Source: CAZNPU01 sp964575335
Lineage (GTDB): Bacteria; Planctomycetota; Phycisphaerae; Phycisphaerales; SM1A02
Reading direction: 5' to 3'
Length of the DNA: 64,000 bases
Assembly (NCBI GenBank): GCA_964575335.1
Contig: CAZNPU010000015.1
Coordinates: 1-64,000, forward strand
Positions within the stretch are counted from its first letter, which is position 1. Every line of letters starts with the position of its first letter. Below, piece after piece: positions 1-8,179 of the stretch. Made by a program: the position numbers and the translations under genes. Below the pieces are notes generated by a model that made no database searches, was not told the DNA's origin, and saw nothing but the letters and a program-made list of their open reading frames with translations.

Positions 1-861
1 CACCGCGTCATCGGTGGTGAAAAACGCCCGATTGTCGACACGTGGTGGCAGACGGAAACCGGCGGCCACATGATTACGCCGCTGCCCGGTGCGACGCCGA
101 CTGTGCCCGGAAGTTGTACGCTGCCGTTTTTCGGTATTGATGCGGCTATTGTGAACGAGCGCGGCGAAGAGCAGCCGCCCAACGTCGGCGGATTGCTTGT
201 CGTGCGCCAGCCGTGGCCGGGCATGATCCGTGGGATTTACGGCGACCGGCAGCGATTCATCGACACATACTTCTCGCGCGTGCGGGCCAATGACGATGAC
301 AAGATTTCGCCGTACTACTTCACCGGCGACGGCGCGCGGCGCGATGATCGCGGCTACTTCTGGATCATGGGGCGCGTGGATGATGTGATCAATGTTGCAG
401 GCCACCGTCTGGGCACGATGGAAGTGGAAAGCGCGCTGGTGAGTCATGATGCGGTGGTGGAGGCGGCTGTGGTGGGCATGCCGCACGAAATCAAGGGCAC
501 AGGCATCGCCGCCTTCGTGACCCTCGAGCCGACCTATGCTGCGCGCGTTCAGGCCGAGGTAAAAGCTTCCGCCCAGGCCGGGGCACAACAAGGCGGCGGT
601 TCGGGCGCAGCGGCGGGAGGCACATCCCGCGCTCTGGAGCAGCTCAAGAAGGAGCTCACTGAACACGTTGCGCGTGAAATCGGCGCAATCGCCAAGCCCG
701 ATATGATCCGCTTCACCGACGCACTGCCCAAGACCCGCAGCGGCAAGATCATGCGCCGTCTGCTGCGCGACATTGCCGCCGGCACCGACTCCAAGCAGGA
801 CGTTACCACACTCGAGGATTTCAGCGTCATGGCGAAGCTGCGCGCGGGTGAGGAAGGATAA
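1..861 (+). CDS. acs: Acetyl-CoA synthetase, C-terminal part (5' end outside window)
   Basis: AMP-forming acetate:CoA ligase, which makes acetyl-CoA from acetate, ATP and CoA through an acetyl-adenylate. The frame is open from base 1 and begins inside the conserved VDTWWQTETGGHM motif of the adenylation domain. The flexible C-terminal domain follows, with the hinge segment near DDVINVAGHRLGT and the catalytic PKTRSGKIMRR motif, whose lysine is the site regulated by acetylation in this family. Between the C-domain core and that motif there is a low-complexity Ala/Gly/Gln insert at about 550-640, absent from the enterobacterial enzyme as I know it. The tail ends in a typical DVTTLEDFSVMAKL sequence. 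Identification is secure; only the start is missing. Confidence 0.96.
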   Translation, partial: HRVIGGEKRPIVDTWWQTETGGHMITPLPGATPTVPGSCTLPFFGIDAAIVNERGEEQPPNVGGLLVVRQPWPGMIRGIYGDRQRFIDTYFSRVRANDDDKISPYYFTGDGARRDDRGYFWIMGRVDDVINVAGHRLGTMEVESALVSHDAVVEAAVVGMPHEIKGTGIAAFVTLEPTYAARVQAEVKASAQAGAQQGGGSGAAAGGTSRALEQLKKELTEHVAREIGAIAKPDMIRFTDALPKTRSGKIMRRLLRDIAAGTDSKQDVTTLEDFSVMAKLRAGEEG

Positions 862-1204
862 TCGCCAGACCAAGGCGATGTTCTGTATTGATAGCGAATG
901 GCGGATTTCAGACGCTCGCGTCAGCCGTTTGCGCCATCAACTGCTCGTGCCAGCCGCATACTCATTGATGCTACATGGGATGAGTTGCTGCTGGCCTGCT
1001 GTTTTGATTCCAGCGCTTGCGCGTGTGTTTGGGGGCTTTGAGTAGAAGATTGCACATCCATGCGATTTGCTTGAGCCTGGTCGTTTGGGGCTTCTTAAGC
1101 CGCGAAAGATCGGAAAAGCATGGCAATTCACGCCGGTAACCGATTTGAAGCAAAAACTGCGGAAGCCCGAATAGCTTTTGCCTGCAATGTGCCTAGCGTT
1201 CGGC
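862..1204. other. Intergenic region without a recognisable gene
   Basis: About 340 bases between the acs stop and the CapA-like gene. Short open frames on both strands have no recognisable protein features, such as the minus-strand frame at 937-1299, which is rich in Cys, Ser and Arg. I see no T-run terminator and no tRNA-like cloverleaf. It presumably holds the promoter of the downstream gene. Confidence 0.5.
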
Positions 1205-2215
1205 ATGCCGACACTCGCATTCATCGGCGATGTGATGCTCGGACGCGGCGTATGCGAGCAGCTGCGCTGGCAGCAGCCTGAGGCGTTTTGGGGCAGCACG
1301 CTGCCGGTTCTTCAATCCGCCAATGCGGTGATCGCCAACCTCGAATGCGCCATCACGCGGTGTGAGAACCGGTGGGATCGCTCACCCAAAGTGTTTTATT
1401 TTCGTGCGGATATCGCAGCAATTGATGTGCTGCGTGCAGGCAATGTCCGATGCGTCACGCTGGCGAACAATCACACGCTGGATTTCGGCGAGGAAGGCCT
1501 TCTCGAAACGCTTCGCTATCTCGACCTGGCTGACATTCACCACGCCGGGGCCGGGCATAATGCAGAAGAGGCCGCTGCGCCTGCTGTGTTTTATGCTGGC
1601 AATGTGCGCATCGGCGTGATTTCCCTGACCGACAACGAGCCGCTGTTCGCAGCCGGTGAGGATCGTCCCGGTACCAACTACGTCCCCATCCGCACTGATG
1701 AAGCGACGATGCGCCGCGTGCAACAGTCCATCGACATTTCCCGCGACATGGGCGCTCAGTTCATCATCCTCAGCCCGCACTGGGGGCCGAATATGGTGCT
1801 GCGGCCGTTCCCCGAACATGTGGATTTCGCACGCGAGGTGATTCGCCGCGGCGTTGACTTGGTGTTCGGCCACTCAGCGCACGTGTTTCAAGCCGTTGAG
1901 CGGTATGAGCACGGCCTGATTATCTACGACGCGGGCGATTTTCTTGACGATTACGCCGTTGATCGTCAGCTTCGTAACGATTGGTCGTTCATCTACCTGC
2001 TGGAGATCGACGAGCAGCGCATGCATCGGCTGCGAATGATTCCAGTGCTGCTGACCTATGCGCAGGTTGACATTGCAGAGAATCGGGAGCGCGACGCGAT
2101 ATGCCAGCGGATGATTTCACTGTGCCGCGAATTCCAGACGCCGCTTCATGTGACGCCCGAGGGGCTTGAAATAACGCTGGCGGCTCCCATTTCGGAAGCC
2201 GCCAGGCGCGTGTGA
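1205..2215 (+). CDS. CapA-family metallophosphatase-fold protein
   Basis: Resembles the CapA/PgsA family (calcineurin-like fold), known from poly-gamma-glutamate capsule synthesis but widespread with unknown roles. Visible family motifs are FIGDVMLGRG at the N-terminus, ANLECAIT, TLANNHTLDFGEEGL, ISLTDNEP, SPHWGPN and VFGHSAHVFQAVE, in the usual order. The chosen start (PTLAFIGDVMLG) lies nine codons inside the longest frame because family members begin right before this motif; neither start has a convincing ribosome binding site. There is no signal peptide. At 336 residues it is shorter than many capsule CapA proteins, and no capsule ligase genes are nearby, so its substrate is unknown. Confidence 0.85.
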   Translation: MPTLAFIGDVMLGRGVCEQLRWQQPEAFWGSTLPVLQSANAVIANLECAITRCENRWDRSPKVFYFRADIAAIDVLRAGNVRCVTLANNHTLDFGEEGLLETLRYLDLADIHHAGAGHNAEEAAAPAVFYAGNVRIGVISLTDNEPLFAAGEDRPGTNYVPIRTDEATMRRVQQSIDISRDMGAQFIILSPHWGPNMVLRPFPEHVDFAREVIRRGVDLVFGHSAHVFQAVERYEHGLIIYDAGDFLDDYAVDRQLRNDWSFIYLLEIDEQRMHRLRMIPVLLTYAQVDIAENRERDAICQRMISLCREFQTPLHVTPEGLEITLAAPISEAARRV

Positions 2216-2264
2216 ATCATGTGTTGTTGCGTTGCGTCGTTCTCAGTTCATTGAGTGCATTGGC

Positions 2265-3428
2265 TCAGCCGTTGGCTTTCGCAAAATCGCGCATGAACTC
2301 AGCCAGCACGCGGCAGCCTTCAAGCGGGAAGGCGTTGTAGATGCTCGCACGCATGCCGCCGGCATTGCGGTGGCCTTTCAGGCCGTCCATGTCGTGTTTG
2401 GCGGCTTCGCTGATGAACTTCTTATCCAGTTCATCATTGCCCGTGCGGAACGTCACGTTCATATGCGAGCGGCAGTCCGGCCGGGCCACGCCCTTGTAGA
2501 AACCGCCTGATTCATCGATGGCGTCATAGATGAGCTTGGCCTTTTCTGCGTTGCGCTTTTCCAGCGCAGCCAATCCGCCTTGCCTGAGAATCCACTTGAA
2601 GACCTGACCCATCATGTAGATGCCGAACGCTGGCGGCGTGTTCAGACGCGAATCGTTCTTGGCGTGATTGGCGTAGCTGAACATGCTGGCCAGGCCCGTT
2701 CGGCCCTTCTCGATGAGGTCTTTGCGCATGATCACCAGCACCACACCCGAGGGACCCAGGTTCTTTTGAGCGCCGGCATAGATCATCGCGTGCCTGTTGA
2801 TATCGATCGGACGGCTGAATATGTCAGAGCTGGCGTCGCAGATCAGCGGCGAATTGCTCGCTGGCGGCTGGTTGTACTGCGTGCCGTAGATTGTGTTGTT
2901 CGAGCAGTAATGCATGTAGACGGCGCCGGGCGTCTGTGTGATTTCGTCGTCCGACGGCACATAGGTGTAGCCCACTTTGCTGCCGTCAAACGCCACGTTC
3001 ACGTTGCCGAACAACTTGGCTTCCTTGATCGCTTTGGTGGTCCAGACGCCGGTGTCGGGATAATCGGCGGTGGTTTCGGGCGACAGGAAGTTCATGGGAA
3101 TCATGGCGAACTGCGTGGTTGCGCCGCCTTGCAGAAACAGCACCTCGTAGTCATCGGAGATGTTGGCAATCGCGCGGCAGTCGGCCTTGGCTTCTTCGAT
3201 CACCCGATCGAATACCGGCCCGCGATGGCTGTGCTCCATGATGCCGATGCCGGAGTCAAAGATGTTCCAGATGTCCTGCTGTGCCTGCCGCAGCACTTCT
3301 TCGGGCAGCGCGGCTGGGCCGGCGGAGAAATTGAAGATGCGCTTGCCGGGCGAGAAATTGGGAAATGCAGCGGATGCTGAACCGGAAGGCGAAGCGCCTG
3401 TTGCAACGGGAGTGGTGGTGGGTGTCAT
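2265..3428 (-). CDS. serC: Phosphoserine aminotransferase
   Basis: Pyridoxal-phosphate enzyme that converts 3-phosphohydroxypyruvate plus glutamate to O-phosphoserine, the second step of serine synthesis. The sequence shows the class V aminotransferase hallmarks of SerC: FNFSAGPAALPEEVL near the start, IMEHSHRG, FLQGGATTQFAMIPMN, ICDASSDIFSRP and the PLP-lysine segment YAGAQKNLGPSG. The C-terminal GLKGHRNAGGMRASIYNA motif is also intact. A longer start at 3473 exists, but the chosen one leaves a shorter, still non-conserved Thr/Ser/Ala leader. It lies downstream of serA on the same strand, consistent with an operon. Confidence 0.96.
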   Translation of the reverse strand: MTPTTTPVATGASPSGSASAAFPNFSPGKRIFNFSAGPAALPEEVLRQAQQDIWNIFDSGIGIMEHSHRGPVFDRVIEEAKADCRAIANISDDYEVLFLQGGATTQFAMIPMNFLSPETTADYPDTGVWTTKAIKEAKLFGNVNVAFDGSKVGYTYVPSDDEITQTPGAVYMHYCSNNTIYGTQYNQPPASNSPLICDASSDIFSRPIDINRHAMIYAGAQKNLGPSGVVLVIMRKDLIEKGRTGLASMFSYANHAKNDSRLNTPPAFGIYMMGQVFKWILRQGGLAALEKRNAEKAKLIYDAIDESGGFYKGVARPDCRSHMNVTFRTGNDELDKKFISEAAKHDMDGLKGHRNAGGMRASIYNAFPLEGCRVLAEFMRDFAKANG

Positions 3429-3513
3429 TGCTGAAGATTTCCGAAAGTTGAAGCCATGAGTTTGCAGCCCCATGACTTTGATGGGGAGTCTGAGTCAAGC
3501 ACACGTATTTTGC

Positions 3514-4794
3514 TTACTGAGGGAGCTTGGCGAGCACCACGCTCAGCACCGCGTCATTGGCGCTGATTGCAGCGATGTGCTCAGGGCCGGGCGATGAATC
3601 GAGCTGAATTCGTGCGCATGCCGCCTTGGCGCCGTCGTAAATGATGTTTTCCATTTCCTCAACATTGATGCCGGCCTGGCCAAGCGTGTAGAAGACATGG
3701 GCCAGCACGCCCGGACGATTCAGATGCCGCACAGTCAGCATGGCGGTGGCAGACGTTGATGAGGCGCGGTTCACGCAGTTGAGCACCTGTCCGCTCTTTT
3801 TGTATTCCGCCACCACGCGCACCGCTTCCATGGCGATGGCCTGCTGAGCCTGATCGGTGGAAGCGCCGATGTGATGCGTGCCGTAGACGCCCGGCTCTTT
3901 GACGATCGAATCGGTGAACTCGCCCTGCCCACCAGCCGGTTCGTTGGCAAATACGTCAAGCCCGCAGCGAATGCCCTTGGTGCGGATGGCGTTGGTGAGC
4001 GCAGTCTGATCAACCACGCTGCCGCGGCTGGTGTTGATGAGATACGCGCCGGGTTTCATCGCCTGGCAGAACTGTTCGTTGATGAGATGTTTGGTGTCGT
4101 TCGTGGCAGCGACGTTCACCGAGATCACATCCGACATCTTGGCGAGATTGACCAGATTGGCGCAATACCCGATCCCAAGCGCGTCAGCCTTTTCCTCGGT
4201 GAGGCTTCGCGACCATCCCACCACGTTCATGCCGAAGGCCTTGCCTCGCTCCGCCACTTCCCGGCCGATCTGTCCTAGACCCACAATTCCCAGGGTGCGG
4301 CCATACAAACCGCTGGCCTTGGCGTATTCCTTCTTGTTCCACACGCCATTGCGCAGGTCGATGACCTGGTCCGGCACGCGGCGATCGCAGCTCAAAATCA
4401 GTGCCCAAGCCAATTCAGCCACAGCGACTGAGTTCTTGCCCGGGCAGTTCGCCACGAAAACGCCTCGTGCGGAAGCCGCCTGCATGTCGATGTTGTCATA
4501 CCCCGCGCCGGCCCGGAGCACGAGGCTGAGCGATTTGGCCTTCTCAAACACCGCAGCAGGCACCTTCGTTGACCGCACAATCAGTACGTCAGGGTCAAAC
4601 TCAGCAACGGCGTCGGGCAGCGTCTGCGGCGAGAGGTCCGGGTTCAACAGTACCTCACAGCCTAAGTGCTCCAGGCCGTCAACGCCCGATTGTTCAAACT
4701 TGTCAGCGATCAGAACCTTCATCGTTGTTGGCTCGGTTTCTGCGGATGCATCGTGATGCGACGTCGAAAGAGTGGAGGTATGCGTGGTAGTCAT
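3514..4794 (-). CDS. serA: D-3-phosphoglycerate dehydrogenase
   Basis: NAD-dependent oxidation of 3-phosphoglycerate, the first step of serine synthesis. After a 24-residue Thr/Ser-rich leader the conserved start MKVLIADKFEQSG appears, so 4722 is an alternative start. The Rossmann motif GIVGLGQIGREVAERG, the substrate-binding RAGAGYDNID, the NTSRGSVVD motif and the catalytic-histidine segment THHIGASTDQAQ are all visible. The last roughly 75 residues (MLTVRHLNRPGVLAHVFYTL...) form an ACT domain, the usual serine-sensing module, so feedback inhibition by serine is likely. The intervening ASB domain of long SerA forms is absent. Operon with serC and probably the DUF1015 gene. Confidence 0.96.
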   Translation of the reverse strand: MTTTHTSTLSTSHHDASAETEPTTMKVLIADKFEQSGVDGLEHLGCEVLLNPDLSPQTLPDAVAEFDPDVLIVRSTKVPAAVFEKAKSLSLVLRAGAGYDNIDMQAASARGVFVANCPGKNSVAVAELAWALILSCDRRVPDQVIDLRNGVWNKKEYAKASGLYGRTLGIVGLGQIGREVAERGKAFGMNVVGWSRSLTEEKADALGIGYCANLVNLAKMSDVISVNVAATNDTKHLINEQFCQAMKPGAYLINTSRGSVVDQTALTNAIRTKGIRCGLDVFANEPAGGQGEFTDSIVKEPGVYGTHHIGASTDQAQQAIAMEAVRVVAEYKKSGQVLNCVNRASSTSATAMLTVRHLNRPGVLAHVFYTLGQAGINVEEMENIIYDGAKAACARIQLDSSPGPEHIAAISANDAVLSVVLAKLPQ

Positions 4795-4874
4795 GGCAAT
4801 AGTTTATCGCCCCCAACCGACTTGGGGCAGTGCAGGCGTCCGGCCGACTTCTGAATTGACGCCGATCGCCTAGG

Positions 4875-4938
4875 CCAGACAAGCAGACAGGGATAAGGCG
4901 AGGGAGAGCGCCTGCTGTTTCCCTGTCTTTTTGTCTGG
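4875..4938. repeat. Long imperfect inverted repeat between the DUF1015 gene and serA
   Basis: Three nested complementary blocks form a hairpin: CCAGACAA (4875-4882) with TTGTCTGG (4931-4938), GACAGGG (4886-4892) with CCCTGTC (4921-4927), and GGCG (4897-4900) with CGCC (4909-4912). There is no U-run directly after the stem on the minus strand, so it is not a classical terminator. It sits about 80 bases upstream of serA on the transcribed strand and could be an RNA-stability element or leader structure. Confidence 0.6.
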
Positions 4939-5070
4939 TCTCCCTGTCTCGGCAACGGGTCTTTCAGCAGCAAGGAAGCGCGCAGCACAAGCTGTCTGTG
5001 CGGTTCTTGCAGTGAATGCAGCGATTTTGCAGCCCAACCCGCAATGATGCACGGCGGGGCGTCTTTGGCC

Positions 5071-6300
5071 TTAATCCAAACTGTGAATCAGCAAGCCGCT
5101 GCGCAGTTTCGGCTCAAACCAGGTCGATTTCGGCGGCATGACGTGATTGGCGTCGGAAACGGCCATGAGCTGCTCGATGGTGGTGGGATACATGGAGAAC
5201 GCGATCGCCATCTCACCGCTGTTGACGCGCTGCTCAAGTTCCGCTGTGCCTCGGATGCCGCCGACAAAATCGATGCGCTTGTCGGTGCGCGGGTCGCCTA
5301 CGCCCAGGATCGGTTCCAGCACGCGCTCCTGCAGCAGCGAAACGTCCAGCGAGCCGATGGGATCGGAATGATCAATGCTGGCGGGATCAAACGTCAGTTG
5401 ATGCCACGATTTGTTCAGGTACACGCACACCGTGCCCGGTTGGGATGGCGTGGGATTGTCCGTTGGCGACAGCGAGCCGACTTCGCCCAATCGTTTGAGC
5501 ACTTCGTCAGGCGACAGGCCGTTGAGATCCTTCACCACGCGGTTGTAGGGGAGAATCTGCAGTTGGCTGGCGGGAAACAGCACCGCAAGGAACCAGTTGT
5601 ATTCTTCCTCGCCGGTGTGATTGGGATTGGCGGCTCTGCGCTCCATCCCCGCGCGGGTCGCACTGGCGGAGCGATGATGCCCGTCGGCGATATACGCGCA
5701 GGGCACTTGCTTGAATGCCTCCACATACGGCTGAGCGTCGGCGACTTCCCAGATGGTGTGCGTCACGCCGTCGCGGGCCACAAAGTGGTACAGCGGCCGA
5801 TCGTTCACATCCAGTTCAACCTGCTTGTCAATGGCGGGGTGATCGCGATAGGTCAGAAACACCGGCTCGGCGTGCGCGTTCAGCTCCAGCACGTGACGGG
5901 TGCGGTCGTCTTCCTTGTCCTTGCGCGTTTTCTCGTGCTTCTTGATGATGTCGTTGGCGTAGTCGTCAATGTGGCAGCAGCACACAAGCCCAATTTGCGG
6001 GCGATGATTCATCACCTGACGGTACAGATACACCCGTGGCTGCGAATCGCGCGTCAATACGCCCTGACTGAGAAACTGCTGAAAGTTCTCGCGTGCTTTC
6101 GCGTACACCGCATCGTCGTAGGGGTTGATGTCTTCAGGCAGATCGATCTCCGCGCGTATCACGTGCAGAAAGCTGATGGGCGAATCTTTGGCCAGTTCGC
6201 GCGCCTCGGCGGTGTTGATCACGTCATACGGCACGCAGGCCACCTGCGCAGCTTTGTTCGGGGCAGGACGAATGGCGGTAAAGGGATTGATGCGAAGCAT
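5071..6300 (-). CDS. DUF1015 family protein of the serine operon
   Basis: A 409-residue protein of the DUF1015 family, whose biochemical role I cannot state with certainty. Visible hallmarks are the N-terminal PFTAIRPAPNKAAQVACVPYDVIN, the charged KKHEKTRKDKEDDRTRH segment, and YIADGHHRSASA with D206-G-H-H-R210. A D-G-H-x-R motif is also the active-site signature of ParB/sulfiredoxin-fold free-serine kinases (SerK, SbnI). Together with its place upstream of serA and serC, a link to serine or phosphoserine chemistry is attractive, but that is inference. No signal peptide or membrane helix is present. Confidence 0.88.
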   Translation of the reverse strand: MLRINPFTAIRPAPNKAAQVACVPYDVINTAEARELAKDSPISFLHVIRAEIDLPEDINPYDDAVYAKARENFQQFLSQGVLTRDSQPRVYLYRQVMNHRPQIGLVCCCHIDDYANDIIKKHEKTRKDKEDDRTRHVLELNAHAEPVFLTYRDHPAIDKQVELDVNDRPLYHFVARDGVTHTIWEVADAQPYVEAFKQVPCAYIADGHHRSASATRAGMERRAANPNHTGEEEYNWFLAVLFPASQLQILPYNRVVKDLNGLSPDEVLKRLGEVGSLSPTDNPTPSQPGTVCVYLNKSWHQLTFDPASIDHSDPIGSLDVSLLQERVLEPILGVGDPRTDKRIDFVGGIRGTAELEQRVNSGEMAIAFSMYPTTIEQLMAVSDANHVMPPKSTWFEPKLRSGLLIHSLD

Positions 6301-6534
6301 GGCAGAATTCTTCGATGCGGGGTTTGAAATTCAGGGGACGATCGGCGGTTCGCCCTGACGCAGCAGGGCGTCCACGCTGCACGCATCTTTGCGCGCAGGC
6401 CCCACAGTGTATCCCGGTTGGGCGAAATTATCGGCGCAATCTGACTCACCTGCGCTCAAGCGGCTGGACGATCGCTCCGAAGAAATCAGTCAGGCAGACT
6501 GTAGCGATTCTGCCGCACCAATTGGAGAGTGGCT

Positions 6535-6879
6535 GTGAACACCGCATTGAACACAACACAGGGTATGCAGCAGGAACAGGCGCAGGAGCCGCTGCGATTT
6601 GAGCGGCGACAGGTCGATCGCTGGCCGCAGGATGCTGCAGCAACCGCGTTCCGGCTCAGTGGCGACCGTTTCGGCGAGATGCACGACTTGCGCGTGCTTG
6701 ACTATTCGCACGACGGCCTGGGCGCAATCAGCACAAGCGTGATTGAGCCTGGAACCGTGGTCACCATCGGTTTTCAGAATCCCGGTTATCTGGCCAAACG
6801 CGGCACGGTGCTTCGATGCACGCCCTGCGGTGAGGGCTATCGCATCGCGGTGCAGTTCGATGCCCGCATGGCGGCGTAA
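6535..6879 (+). CDS. PilZ-domain c-di-GMP receptor
   Basis: Small (114-residue) single-domain PilZ protein. Both c-di-GMP-binding motifs are intact: R-x-x-x-R at R25-R29 (in FERRQVDRW) and D-x-S-x-x-G at D56-S58-G61 (in LDYSHDGLGA), followed by the beta-barrel strand VVTIGF. I chose the GTG at 6535 because GGAG at 6524-6527 lies at good spacing from it; the GTG at 6529 is too close. It is divergent from the serine operon and about 0.7 kb upstream of the pseudopilin gene, so it may act on the pilus/secretion system, as PilZ proteins do elsewhere. Confidence 0.85.
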   Translation: MNTALNTTQGMQQEQAQEPLRFERRQVDRWPQDAAATAFRLSGDRFGEMHDLRVLDYSHDGLGAISTSVIEPGTVVTIGFQNPGYLAKRGTVLRCTPCGEGYRIAVQFDARMAA

Positions 6880-7613
6880 CGCATAGGCCGCACACAATCA
6901 TCAAACGCGTCGCTTCGACTCAGCTCACACAGCGCACGGAGGCGCTGTTGGGGCTGTGTGCGTCTGGGACGACAACGCCCACGCCGAAGTCGAAGGCCAG
7001 AATCACAACCCAAAACTCTGCGAAATGCATCAGGCAGGAGCCGGCAGGGGCTAGGCTGTGCCGGCGTTGAGGTGCGCATGAAGTGTCCAATGAGCCTGCG
7101 CGCTTGTGCGGGGCGTGTTTTCGCATCGTTGTTGCGCCTTGTGTCATGCCTGCGTTGTCTTATTGGCATGTCGGCAGTTGACCGACTGCTGCCATCGCGG
7201 CCATTGGCTTATGGGTCTTGCTCCAGATTACTCAGATTGACGCGCGCATTGTGCGAATTCGACAGCCATCCGGGGCGGATGTGAAGCTGGTTCGAATGCG
7301 CAGTTGGGGTGTTGACGATCTGCAGCACACTGCTGCATCAGCGTTTGCTGAAACCCGATACGAATCGTGTATTCAACAGCGGTGCGATTTGGACAACGGC
7401 CGCACCGCACAACAGGGTGGGCAGCGAACGCCGGAGGGGACGTTCAACGGAGATGGAAGGCGTCGGCCCGGCTCAACAGGCCCGGTCGACCATTCGTAGG
7501 GCTGGGCTCAGCGTGATCCCAGCGGTGAGGACGCGGCAGAAGGAACCGGGCGCGGGATGCCACGGGCCAGCCAGCACCCAACTTTGAAGCTTCTAAGCAA
7601 GGAGTCAGTTCAC
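6880..7613. other. Long non-coding leader region upstream of the pseudopilin gene
   Basis: About 730 bases with no convincing gene; the short frames have no family features or ribosome binding sites. The part nearest the pilin (about 7400-7600) is G/C-rich and has small hairpins, such as GCTGGG (7501-7506) with CCCAGC (7518-7523). A long structured 5' leader or small RNA is possible. I could not fit it to the c-di-GMP riboswitch consensus I know. The ribosome binding site AAGGAG for the pilin is at about 7599-7604. Confidence 0.4.
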
Positions 7614-8078
7614 ATGCGTACGCAAGTCAAACGGGGCTTTACGCTCATTGAAATTCTGATCGTCGTGGTGATCCTGGGCATTCTCGCAGCGATCGTCATT
7701 CCGCAGTTCACAAGCGCGTCGGAAGAGGCCAAGGGCTCCAGCGTGCAAAGCCAGTTGCAGACGGTGCGCAGCCAGATCGAATTGTTCAACATGAAGGAAG
7801 GCGCTTATCCGGATTTCCAGACCAATGGCTGGGATGAGATGACCAACCCCATGGATGAGTCTTTTGAGCTCCTGGCCACCACGCCGTACCTGCAGGGCGC
7901 GCCTCGCAATGCATCCCGTCGCAACGCAACGGGAATCATCGTGGGAACGGCTGTTGCCGGTGCTGCCAGCGGCGCTGGTGCAGCAACGGGCGAGGCTGAT
8001 GATAAAGGATGGTACTGGAACACCGACCGCAAGATCATGTACGCCATTGACGCGGACGGCAATATCCTGGATTGGTAA
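7614..8078 (+). CDS. Type II secretion / type IV pilus major pseudopilin (GspG/PilA-like)
   Basis: Short basic leader MRTQVKRG followed by the prepilin peptidase site G|FTLIEILIVVVILGILAAIVIPQF, with the invariant Glu at +5 of the mature protein. The leader is cut by prepilin peptidase (not encoded in this window) and the hydrophobic helix packs into the filament core. The length of 154 residues and the C-terminal KGWYWNTDRKIMYAIDADG segment fit GspG-like or short pilin subunits. The ATG at 7614 has AAGGAG upstream, so I preferred it to the longer frame at 7557. A strong terminator follows, so this subunit is probably expressed at a higher level than the rest of the cluster. Confidence 0.93.
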   Translation: MRTQVKRGFTLIEILIVVVILGILAAIVIPQFTSASEEAKGSSVQSQLQTVRSQIELFNMKEGAYPDFQTNGWDEMTNPMDESFELLATTPYLQGAPRNASRRNATGIIVGTAVAGAASGAGAATGEADDKGWYWNTDRKIMYAIDADGNILDW

Positions 8079-8123
8079 TGCCAACGCCTGATGAAGGCGA
8101 CGAATGAAGATTCCAACTGCAGA

Positions 8124-8155
8124 CGCTGGCGCGGAGACGCGCCAGCGTTTTTTTT
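8124..8155 (+). terminator. Rho-independent terminator after the pseudopilin gene
   Basis: Perfect 9-bp stem CGCTGGCGC (8124-8132) / GCGCCAGCG (8139-8147), a 6-base loop and then eight T residues (8148-8155). It separates the pilin transcript from the downstream assembly genes or attenuates read-through. Confidence 0.93.
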
Positions 8156-8179
8156 GAGCGAGGCACTCTTTCAAGATGG

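Noticed and set aside
2580..3380. 266-residue open frame on the plus strand
   Set aside because: Antisense shadow of serC.
5044..6327. 427-residue open frame on the plus strand
   Set aside because: Antisense to the DUF1015 gene, which has recognisable family motifs; the plus-strand product has none.
7400..7600. Possible c-di-GMP riboswitch (GEMM) before the pilin gene
   Set aside because: I tried to fit the conserved GEMM core words and could not find them in order. Kept only as an unexplained leader.
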